Below are positions 1-5,655 of a stretch of DNA of 8,805 nt, piece by piece. How positions within the stretch are numbered: position 1 is the stretch's first letter; each line of letters opens with the position of its first letter. Origin of the DNA: Propionibacteriaceae bacterium (GTDB taxonomy: Bacteria > Actinomycetota > Actinomycetes > Propionibacteriales > Propionibacteriaceae); assembly GCA_031282235.1 (NCBI GenBank), contig JAITED010000129.1:1-8805 (forward strand), written 5' to 3'. The notes beneath the pieces are model-generated. The model was not told the origin of the DNA, ran no database searches, and saw nothing but the letters and a program-made list of their open reading frames with translations. A program made the translations under genes and the position numbers.

Positions 1-22
1 ACCCATCACTCTCAACCTGCGG

Positions 23-95
23 TGCCCCCAGTGGGACTCGAACCCACGACCTAAGGATTAAAAGTCCTCAGCTCTGCCAACTGAGCTATAGGGGC
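23..95 (-). tRNA. tRNA-Lys (anticodon TTT)
   Basis: On the minus strand a complete 73-nt cloverleaf can be drawn. The acceptor stem is GCCCCTA paired with TGGGGGC (one T-G wobble), the D stem is GCTC/GAGC, the anticodon stem is GAGGA/TCCTT with loop CTTTTAA, and the T arm is GTGGG-TTCGAGT-CCCAC. The anticodon TTT (plus-strand 60-62) reads lysine codons AAA/AAG. The discriminator base is A; the next genomic bases are CCG, so the final A of the CCA end is not encoded and must be added by the tRNA nucleotidyltransferase. It is divergent to the protein gene starting at 132, with only 36 bases between them, so the two promoters must overlap or one gene must be read from further away. Confidence 0.97.
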
Positions 96-131
96 CTGAC
101 TAGTCTACAACTACATGAGACGATAGATGGT

Positions 132-806
132 ATGGGAACCACTGCTTGGGGATTCTGGCTCATTATCGGGGTCGGGTTGGTGCTGCTCGTGGTGGCGGCG
201 CTGGTTGACCGGCGCGACCGGATTCGGAAAACACACGCTAGGCCGGGGGTGGATGATACGCAGGACGCTCCGGAGTATGTGCTGGAGGATGAGCTAGCGG
301 CGGGGCGATTGCCGCCGCTGCCGACTGCGGTAATCGCACAAGAAAATGACGCTCCGCATCTCGCGCTACGGCTGTTAGACAGCCGGTTAGCCACGTATAC
401 CGGCGGCAACAGCGTGGTGTACGACGCCGCCGTGTTGGTGCTCACCCATGCTGCAATCTCCGACATCCGCGAAGTGATACGGGTGTTGCAGCGCGCCGCC
501 GCGGCTCACACCCCGTTGATACTCGCGGCCAGCACCGTATCCACTGCGGTACACGAAACCCTTGTCGCCAACCATCTCGCCGGAAAACTCACCCTCCAGG
601 TGCTCTGCGACGGCTCTGAAGAAGAAACTGAACTCGCCGCTTTAGCTGCGCTCAGCAACGCCATCCCCATCACGCGGGAGGATTTGATTGCCGATGCCCT
701 GCCCCCGGAGGTCTACGGACACTTAGCGCTGAGCGTCGCCACCGCTGATCCGCCGCGAGTTTGGGTGGTGCGCGCTAACCCGACACCAATTCCAAATACG
801 GATTAG
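132..806 (+). CDS. Membrane-anchored protein with a GroEL/Cpn60 apical-like domain
   Basis: A 224-aa protein. Residues 6-26 form one hydrophobic helix followed by positive residues (DRRDRIRK), giving a single membrane anchor with the rest most likely in the cytoplasm. Residues 40-75 look like a flexible acidic/proline linker. Residues about 96-215 line up with the apical domain of GroEL. The stretch 111-155 (starting DIREVIRVLQ, including TLVANHLAG) aligns without gaps to the E. coli GroEL helices H and I. The order of elements then continues to the strand near ITREDL and the closing WVVRAN. At the known substrate/GroES-binding positions, L234, L237 and V263 are I116, L119 and V145, while L259 and V264 are H141 and A146. 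The equatorial ATPase domain and the GroEL YF-containing loop are absent. The family is therefore an inference by eye, and the function (a membrane-tethered holdase or a binding adaptor) is unknown. The ATG at 132 has only a weak upstream purine stretch; no better in-frame start exists. Confidence 0.85.
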   Translation: MGTTAWGFWLIIGVGLVLLVVAALVDRRDRIRKTHARPGVDDTQDAPEYVLEDELAAGRLPPLPTAVIAQENDAPHLALRLLDSRLATYTGGNSVVYDAAVLVLTHAAISDIREVIRVLQRAAAAHTPLILAASTVSTAVHETLVANHLAGKLTLQVLCDGSEEETELAALAALSNAIPITREDLIADALPPEVYGHLALSVATADPPRVWVVRANPTPIPNTD

Positions 807-981
807 ATGTTATGCACTACCCAGCTGGCCCCTCGGGGGTATCGAAGCGCTGGCACACAGAGACCCAAATCACTTGGTTGTGACTATGAACGCCGCCTCG
901 CAGAGGGCACAACATAGAGTCTCAACTAGAGCTTTAGCCACCTGTTTGCGATGCCCCCGGCGACGCGATAGCGTCTACTCG

Positions 982-1048
982 TCCGCAGGGATTGAGCGAG
1001 TGTGGCACCCTCACTGGTGCCGGGGAAGACACTCGGTCTCCCTGCGGA
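982..1048. repeat. Long interrupted inverted repeat, possible structured RNA
   Basis: Three nested stems are seen directly. TCCGCAGGGA (982-991) pairs with TCCCTGCGGA (1039-1048). CGAGTGT (997-1003) pairs with ACACTCG (1029-1035). GGCACC (1004-1009) pairs with GGTGCC (1016-1021) around loop CTCACT. That is 23 base pairs in a 67-base element, broken by a small internal loop and a 7-base bulge (GGGGAAG). On the plus strand it is followed by ATAGTTTTA, which is only weakly terminator-like. It could be part of a small RNA, a processing structure for the downstream tRNA-Glu transcript or a DNA cruciform. I checked by eye for SRP RNA, tmRNA and T-box signatures and found none. The strand is not resolved. 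Confidence 0.6.
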
Positions 1049-1112
1049 TAGTTTTAATACCGGAGTTACCAGCAAGTGCATAACTTTTCTATACGTATAT
1101 ATGGCGGCGCGT

Positions 1113-1142
1113 TCGACAATTGCCGTATTGCTAACGTACTAT
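1113..1142 (+). promoter_or_regulatory. Candidate promoter of tRNA-Glu
   Basis: TCGACA (1113-1118) as a -35 box and TACTAT (1137-1142) as a -10 box are separated by 18 bases. Transcription would start near 1149, about 55 bases ahead of the mature tRNA. The leader contains a hairpin of GGGTC/GACCC plus CG/CG around loop GTTA (1151-1170). The match to the sigma-70/SigA consensus is moderate. Confidence 0.45.
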
Positions 1143-1204
1143 GGGTCAGCGGGTCACGGTTACGCGACCCTCGGGAAGCACTGATTCGTCGGCGCTTTCG
1201 TAAA

Positions 1205-1277
1205 GTCCCTGTCGTCCAGAGGTCTAGGACCCAGCCCTTTCAAGGCTGTAACGGCGGTTCGAATCCGCTCGGGGATA
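1205..1277 (+). tRNA. tRNA-Glu (anticodon TTC)
   Basis: A 73-nt cloverleaf. The acceptor stem is GTCCCTG with CGGGGAT, the D stem is GTCC/GGAC, the anticodon stem is CAGCC/GGCTG with loop CTTTCAA, the variable region is TAAC, and the T arm is GGCGG-TTCGAAT-CCGCT. Anticodon TTC reads GAA/GAG. The CCA end is encoded at 1278-1280, unlike in the tRNA-Lys of this window. The first acceptor pair is G1-U72 wobble rather than Watson-Crick, which is unusual but tolerated. No second tRNA follows before the convergent exporter gene ending at 1347. Confidence 0.96.
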
Positions 1278-1346
1278 CCAAAACATAAAGGCTTGTGGAA
1301 TGCCGGTTAGGGCGCCGTTCACACTTTAACACTTTACGAATCGCAC

Positions 1347-2759
1347 TCACTCTTTATGATAAGTGCGCATTCTGTCGTACCAAGTGCGCGGCAGCGTCAT
1401 CAGGCGGTCGCCGATGGGGCGCCCGAAGAATACGCCGACAGAAGCTCCGGCGGCGATGGCGAGCCCGATACCCAACGCCACCCCCAACGTATTGATGCCC
1501 AGGCTCATGTCGGCGGCGATATTCACCGTACCCACCATCTGAATCATGGCGTAATACAACCGCGAGCCGGGCACCAGCGGAATCATGGCTGCGGCCACTA
1601 TGGCGAACCCGGGGATGGCTGTTTTCCGTACCAACAGCGTAGCCAGCAACGCAGCCGCGAACGCCCCGACGAAGTTGGAGGCGATGGGGCCAAACCCGGA
1701 AGTCAGCGTCATCGCGTATCCCACCCGAGCCAACGCAGCCATGGCGCTCGCTAGCACGATAGTGCGCCCATTGGCGTAGTTACCGACGAGATATACGGCG
1801 GCCAGCGCCGTCGCCCCGATGACCTGCACCGGCAAAGCCCCTTGTGTCAGCGGGGTTGCCGAGATGTAAACCTCTAGCCCGAAGCGGTTCAACACGATGA
1901 GGCCAGAGACCAACCCGGCGACGATACCGCCGGTGAGCATCACCACTTGCAGCAGCCGCGCGGTGGCGGTGACGTAGTTGGTGTCGATGGCGTCCTGCAC
2001 TGCCGCCACAAACTTCATCCCAGCCACCAACTGCCACAAGCAGCCCAAAGCCACCAAAGTTGGGTCCACCCCGTCGAAAAACTCAATACGCCCATTCGCC
2101 CAACTCGCAAACGCGGCGAACCCCACCGCGAGCCAAGCGCCGGATAGCTGTAGGAAGAACGGCGGCAGCGCGAACCGCATCATGGCGCGCATAAACAGGT
2201 TGAGCAACACCCCTGTGACTAGGGCAATCAGCAGCATCCGTGGCGAGGTGGTGTACATCAACTGGATGCTCACGCTAATCAGCGACTCGCCGAGAATCGC
2301 CACCCAAACCGGATACGGCAACGGCGTCGCCCGGATGGCATCAAGGGCGCGCATCGCATCCCCCAACGGCTTGCCCCGTACAATCTCCTCCACCAACCGC
2401 CCCACGGTCTCCACTTTGGACAGGTTCGCCACTACGGTTTTTACAATTCGCACGCTGGTAATCGGCGGCAACCCGCCCCCCGGATAATACGACGCAATAA
2501 TTGAAGTGTGCGTAATATCCACTTGGGCGCGTGCCAAACCGTATGCCGTAAGAATCCGTCGCATGGTGAGGATGGTGTCTTGGGTGCTCATGCCGGACCC
2601 GAACAACAAATCACCGATACGCAGCGTCAACTCCACCGCCAACCCCTCGGTGGTGGACGGCAGTTGCCCCGTAAGCCCCAACTCGCTCATCGAAACGTGC
2701 CGGAACATCTGCGCATCGGGCGTTAAGATACCCGTATCGTCATCTGGACGCTGATTCAC
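1347..2759 (-). CDS. Threonine/serine exporter family protein (ThrE-like)
   Basis: An integral membrane protein of the ThrE family, which exports threonine and serine and is best known from Corynebacterium. From the GTG at 2759 it is about 470 aa. The N-terminal soluble half corresponds to the DUF1212 region, with the conserved run VDITHTSIIASYY near residues 79-92, followed by PITSVRIVKTVVANLSKV. From about residue 145 on there are around ten hydrophobic segments, covering the rest of the first membrane domain and the second ThrE_2-type (DUF3815) half. Two motifs stand out: IPGFAIVAAAMIPLVPGSRLY, characteristic of the second half, and LGINTLGVALGIGLAIAAG near the end. The frame stays open up to 2912, but that upstream part does not look like protein. 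The start is uncertain: GGAGGT sits directly before the GTG at 2759, too close for normal spacing, and ATGs at 2708 and 2690 lack a good ribosome binding site. The substrate is inferred from family only. Confidence 0.88.
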   Translation of the reverse strand: MNQRPDDDTGILTPDAQMFRHVSMSELGLTGQLPSTTEGLAVELTLRIGDLLFGSGMSTQDTILTMRRILTAYGLARAQVDITHTSIIASYYPGGGLPPITSVRIVKTVVANLSKVETVGRLVEEIVRGKPLGDAMRALDAIRATPLPYPVWVAILGESLISVSIQLMYTTSPRMLLIALVTGVLLNLFMRAMMRFALPPFFLQLSGAWLAVGFAAFASWANGRIEFFDGVDPTLVALGCLWQLVAGMKFVAAVQDAIDTNYVTATARLLQVVMLTGGIVAGLVSGLIVLNRFGLEVYISATPLTQGALPVQVIGATALAAVYLVGNYANGRTIVLASAMAALARVGYAMTLTSGFGPIASNFVGAFAAALLATLLVRKTAIPGFAIVAAAMIPLVPGSRLYYAMIQMVGTVNIAADMSLGINTLGVALGIGLAIAAGASVGVFFGRPIGDRLMTLPRTWYDRMRTYHKE

Positions 2760-3162
2760 ACCTCCATGTTGCCATGAATGCGAGCCAACCAAAAAGTGTC
2801 GCTGGCGCGGTACTGCCGAATCCGTTATAGATGTGTATGAAAGTGACTTTTGGACGTTTTGAACAAAATCGTTAAAAGATACTCCCAAACAAAGAAACCC
2901 CGAAAAGCGCAAGTATCAACACCACAGCGATGCCGATAAACGGAATAAGCAGTTAGGCCCGGGTTTCTCAACTGCGGCCAACTGGTACTCAAATGTATTC
3001 AATTTGCTACCCAACCGGGGAAATAGAGTATCCCACCTTGTCAAATGGGGAATCAGAAGGGCAACTAAAAATGTCAGTGGCCGCTGCTACGCTTCAAGAT
3101 ACTGAACAAAAGTCAAAAAATGCGGCGGGGATTTCACTCCGTCCACAGAAAGTGAGGAAAAA
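2760..3162. other. Divergent intergenic stretch with possible coding debris
   Basis: The gap lies between the exporter (leftward) and the acidic-tail protein (rightward). A TATAAC box on the minus strand (2824-2829) could be the -10 of the exporter, but no good -35 is visible. For the rightward gene I find only poor matches, for example TTGTCA near 3038 without a convincing -10. The minus strand between about 2872 and 3108 contains two hydrophobic, protein-like open stretches in different frames, which may be remnants of a small membrane protein. There is no RNA gene or obvious repeat. Confidence 0.45.
2824..2829 (-). promoter_or_regulatory. Possible -10 box of the exporter gene
   Basis: TATAAC read on the minus strand is a good -10 hexamer. 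It would start transcription near 2817, which argues against translation of the exporter from the frame upstream of that point and in favour of a start at 2759 or later. The -35 region is not recognisable, so this is weak. Confidence 0.25.
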
Positions 3163-3786
3163 ATGATAATTGTTAATGACAGTAAAAACCCGCGGTTCGT
3201 GATGCGCTACCAAGGGCGCGTTCACGAAGCCGACACGCTAGATGCTCTGGTTGACGTTTTGCAGCCAGGGTACAGCGACATACCAAAATGGTTCCCAAAC
3301 GATGTTGCCGAAAAATCGTTGGAGGCAAGGTCGATTATTGCTACGCAACATATCCCATTTTTGCGTGAAATCTATTTAGCTAATGCGTTAGATGAAGCAG
3401 GGGTGGAGTATGGGCAGTGGATGTATGACGATGATGGCGTGCTGAAAATGGCACAAGCCGCTGAAGATAACGGCCTAGCACCGTATTCCCAGTTAGTTCA
3501 ATACTTGTCCACCAACCCGGTATTCCCGGTATTAGCGGGTGAAAAGTGGGACTACAAGGTGCGCCTCGTGCTACTAGCAAACGCTTATGTATCGCATGAG
3601 GTTGAAATGTCGCCACCTACCGGCAACGTCATCATCATTAACCCATTAACCGACCTGACTTTACTGCAAACTATGCAGGAAGTCGGTGTAATCGAATTCT
3701 ATGTTCTCGCTCCCGGTGACGCTAAAGAGTTCGAAGGTGAAGATGAGGAGGATAAGGAGGATGAGGAAGATGAGGGTGTTTTCTAA
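3163..3786 (+). CDS. Hypothetical protein with acidic C-terminal tail
   Basis: A 207-aa protein I do not recognise. The ATG is supported by GAGGA at 3154-3158 with good spacing. No signal peptide or membrane helix is visible. Residues 1-30 look like a small beta-rich start (MIIVNDSKNPRFVMRYQGRV). The middle is mixed helical, with IPFLREIYLANALDEAGVEY and later LVLLANAYVSHEVEM, then VIIINPLTDLTLLQTMQEVG. Residues about 190-205 are almost entirely Asp/Glu with one Lys (EGEDEEDKEDEEDEG), encoded by GAD-type repeats such as GAGGATAAGGAGGATGAGG. The gene is visibly more AT-rich than its neighbours, which may indicate horizontal acquisition. It stands alone, flanked by divergent and convergent genes. 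An acidic tail can mimic DNA or bind basic proteins, but no function is claimed. Confidence 0.82.
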   Translation: MIIVNDSKNPRFVMRYQGRVHEADTLDALVDVLQPGYSDIPKWFPNDVAEKSLEARSIIATQHIPFLREIYLANALDEAGVEYGQWMYDDDGVLKMAQAAEDNGLAPYSQLVQYLSTNPVFPVLAGEKWDYKVRLVLLANAYVSHEVEMSPPTGNVIIINPLTDLTLLQTMQEVGVIEFYVLAPGDAKEFEGEDEEDKEDEEDEGVF

Positions 3787-3792
3787 ACACCC
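3774..3792. terminator. Hairpin over the stop codon of the acidic-tail gene
   Basis: GGGTGTTT (3774-3781) pairs perfectly with AAACACCC (3785-3792) around a 3-base loop, and the TAA stop lies across the loop and the start of the second arm. Its position between two convergent genes suits a terminator working in either direction. No T-run follows on either strand, so intrinsic termination is not assured. Confidence 0.4.
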
Positions 3793-3833
3793 CCGGCTTC
3801 CGTGGCTCAAACGGCAGAGAAAAAGGAATACGT

Positions 3834-4382
3834 TTATACGCTTGCGGTTTTCTCGAAATCTAGTAGGGCGGCTTTGATGTGGGGGCCGAAACCGTATGCT
3901 CCTACCCCGCCGGAGGCGGGAACCACCCGGTGACAAGGGACGAATAGCGCTATTAGGTTGTGCGACATCGCGGAGCCTACCGCGCGGGCTAACCGCGCGG
4001 CGGGGGCTCCGGGGCTGCCGCCCATAGTGGCCACTGTCAGGGCGGCCAGTTCGCCGTAGGTCAGCGGGGCGTGCTGCTTACGCAAAACTTGCCACACCGC
4101 TTGTCGAAATGGGGGGCCGGGTTGCCGTACTGGCACTTTACCAATGGCGGCGATGTCGCCGGCACAGTACGCAGCCAACGGTTCGGCCAGCCACTTCGGC
4201 GGGGCGGCATCCGGCGGCGACACCCGTAACTTAGCAAGAGTCGCGCTGTCATACGCTAACCGCTCCCACAGCGGCGCGAACCCGAAGAACCCAGCGGCAA
4301 CAACTACCTGCTCATTCGGGTCGTATACGATGCTCAGAGTGCCGCCGGGCGTATCGTATTCGCAGTGTTTGAGTTGGCTCAT
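3834..4382 (-). CDS. ogt: Methylated-DNA--[protein]-cysteine S-methyltransferase
   Basis: A 182-aa suicide repair enzyme that moves the alkyl group from O6-alkylguanine (or O4-alkylthymine) in DNA to its own cysteine. The active-site motif PCHRVV holds the acceptor Cys150. The ARAVGSAMSHN segment before it (131-141) is the usual helix with the arginine finger (R133). LTYGELA (108-114) belongs to the winged-helix DNA-binding part. The tail GAYGFGPHIKAALLDFE matches the family's GGYxxGxxxKxxLLxxE closing motif. Length is normal for the Ogt/AGT group. The start ATG at 4382 overlaps the stop codon of the upstream gene by one base (TGATG), so the two are probably translationally coupled. A longer frame from 4415 would run inside the upstream gene and is unlikely. 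All catalytic features seem intact. Confidence 0.95.
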   Translation of the reverse strand: MSQLKHCEYDTPGGTLSIVYDPNEQVVVAAGFFGFAPLWERLAYDSATLAKLRVSPPDAAPPKWLAEPLAAYCAGDIAAIGKVPVRQPGPPFRQAVWQVLRKQHAPLTYGELAALTVATMGGSPGAPAARLARAVGSAMSHNLIALFVPCHRVVPASGGVGAYGFGPHIKAALLDFEKTASV

Positions 4383-5602
4383 CAGTCGGCCGCCGCTGCA
4401 ATCGGGTGTTTCCACCCCAACAGTATTGCGGTCTCGTGCGCGATAGCGAACGCCTCACGTTGTTGAATCACGAACACTGGAATCGTGGAGTGCGTGGTTG
4501 AGATAATCCGGGAACGCACCGTGGAGTGAGTTTTCTCATTAATGGCTTCGTTTAGCTCCACGCCGAGGCACGCCAGTCGGTCGCACACCGCTTTGCGGAG
4601 CCGGTGATCCTGCTCACCAGCGGTGCCGGTGAACGAAATGGCTTGTGCGCCGCCCAAAACGACATGGAAAGCTGCGATGGATGAAACGATACGGTGTACA
4701 CAGATGCCGATAGCCAACTGGGCGCGCTCGTCGCCCGCGTCAGCGGCAGCCCACACTTCGGTCATCGTCGGCAGCCCGGTTAGCCCCAAAATGCCCGACT
4801 CCTCCTGTAGCAGCCGGTCAAACTCTGCGATACTCATGCCGGTCTGCTCCATCACGTAGCGGTGAATACCGGGGTCAATTGAACCGCTGGCGGTACGCAT
4901 CGGCAGCCCCTCAATGGGGGTAAACCCGGTGGACACTTCGATAGGATGCCCGGAGTCAACCGCCGAGATGGACGACCACCGCCCCAGATACACGATGATT
5001 TGCTTCAGTTCATGCCGCCCGGTGAGCAGCGATACCCGCTCCGCAACGTAGCGGTGTGTGGGCCCGTGAAAGCCGAACTTACGCAGATGCAGCCGGTCAG
5101 AAAGCTCCCTGGGCAAGGCGTATTTCGCCACTGCCGCCGGGAGTTTTGCGAAGAAAGCCGTATCAAACACCGCCACTTGGGGCACCCCAGGTAGGCACTT
5201 TTCCGCAGCTCGGATGCCCGCAAGCGCCGCCGGATTGTGGGCTGGTGCCAGTGGGGTCAACTCTGTGATGGTTTTAATCACCTCATCGTCTACGAACTTA
5301 GCTTTTGAGTAGCGGTCGGCACCGTGGATGATACGGTGCGTAACCGCTTGTAGCGACGTCAACTGAATGCCTTGGTCTGCAATCATGCGCAGTGCGATAG
5401 TGAGCGCGGCTTCGATATCGGGGATGTTTTGGTCACTTAAATGGATTTGCGGGGATGCGGTTTCATGCCAGATTTCCCCCGCGTCCGGTTTCCCGATACC
5501 CCGCACTCTCCCATGCGCCAGCGGGTCTTTAGTTTCAATATCAAATACGTAATACTTCAGTGTGTTCGCGGCTACTTTTAATACCAGAATGGGGCCAGTC
5601 AT
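4382..5602 (-). CDS. Acetate kinase homologue with degenerate active site
   Basis: A 406-aa member of the acetate kinase (AckA) family of the ASKHA fold, of normal length. Family blocks are clear: AVTHRIIHGADRY, LAPAHNPAAL, VFDTAFFAKLP, RKFGFHGPTHRYVAER and TGFTPIEGL. Against the Methanosarcina enzyme, R90, H122, D147, H179 and E383 are kept (R91, H123, D148, H180, E384 there). The N-terminal Asn7 is K9 (LVLKVAANTLK instead of LVLNAGSSSLK). The phosphate loop HLGNG is YLGRW (Y205, R208, W209). MGTR is MRTA, so the catalytic Arg241 is A238. GIGEN is TAGEQ. This combination argues against ordinary ATP:acetate phosphotransfer; a regulatory, binding or altered-substrate role is possible. The start at 5602 has AGGAGAG at 5605-5611; the frame upstream of it lacks support. 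It lies 53 bases after the permease and overlaps the alkyltransferase by one base. Confidence applies to the family, not to activity. Confidence 0.92.
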   Translation of the reverse strand: MTGPILVLKVAANTLKYYVFDIETKDPLAHGRVRGIGKPDAGEIWHETASPQIHLSDQNIPDIEAALTIALRMIADQGIQLTSLQAVTHRIIHGADRYSKAKFVDDEVIKTITELTPLAPAHNPAALAGIRAAEKCLPGVPQVAVFDTAFFAKLPAAVAKYALPRELSDRLHLRKFGFHGPTHRYVAERVSLLTGRHELKQIIVYLGRWSSISAVDSGHPIEVSTGFTPIEGLPMRTASGSIDPGIHRYVMEQTGMSIAEFDRLLQEESGILGLTGLPTMTEVWAAADAGDERAQLAIGICVHRIVSSIAAFHVVLGGAQAISFTGTAGEQDHRLRKAVCDRLACLGVELNEAINEKTHSTVRSRIISTTHSTIPVFVIQQREAFAIAHETAILLGWKHPIAAAAD

Positions 5603-5655
5603 TTCTCTCCTGTTTTTAGTGTTTCGTTTCGCCAAACGTTTAGGTTTGCGGCTGT

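Larger units (their letters stand above)
807..1204. other. Gene-free stretch before tRNA-Glu
   Basis: This interval has no credible protein gene; the short open frames in it have Arg/Cys/Ser-rich, non-protein-like content and no ribosome binding site. It does hold a small hairpin (GACGC/GCGTC, 962-966 with 971-975, loop GATA), a long interrupted inverted repeat (982-1048), an AT-rich palindrome TATACGTATA (1090-1099), a candidate tRNA promoter (1113-1142) and a hairpin in the tRNA leader (1151-1170). No clear intrinsic terminator with a T-run follows the stop at 806. Confidence 0.6.

Noticed and set aside
982..1048. SRP RNA, tmRNA or T-box leader
   Set aside because: I could not find the conserved SRP GGAA/AGCAG helix-8 signature, the tmRNA tRNA-like ends or the T-box GGUGG-ACCGCG motif.
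874..1288. Overlapping short plus-strand open frames around tRNA-Glu
   Set aside because: Their Arg/Cys/Ser-rich translations do not look like proteins, and they run across the inverted repeat and into the tRNA.
1978..2487. Plus-strand 169-codon open frame
   Set aside because: Antisense shadow of the exporter gene; the composition is low-complexity Ser/Asn/Arg/Pro.
2760..2912. N-terminal extension of the exporter to a TTG at 2912
   Set aside because: The extension is not protein-like for this family and passes across a candidate -10 box (2824-2829).
4383..4415. Longer alkyltransferase starting at 4415
   Set aside because: It would extend inside the acetate kinase homologue, whereas the ATG at 4382 makes a classic TGATG junction and gives the normal family N-terminus.
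4382..5602. Annotation as a functional ackA
   Set aside because: The catalytic Asn, Arg and phosphate-loop residues are replaced, and no phosphotransacetylase gene is adjacent, so the gene symbol is withheld.
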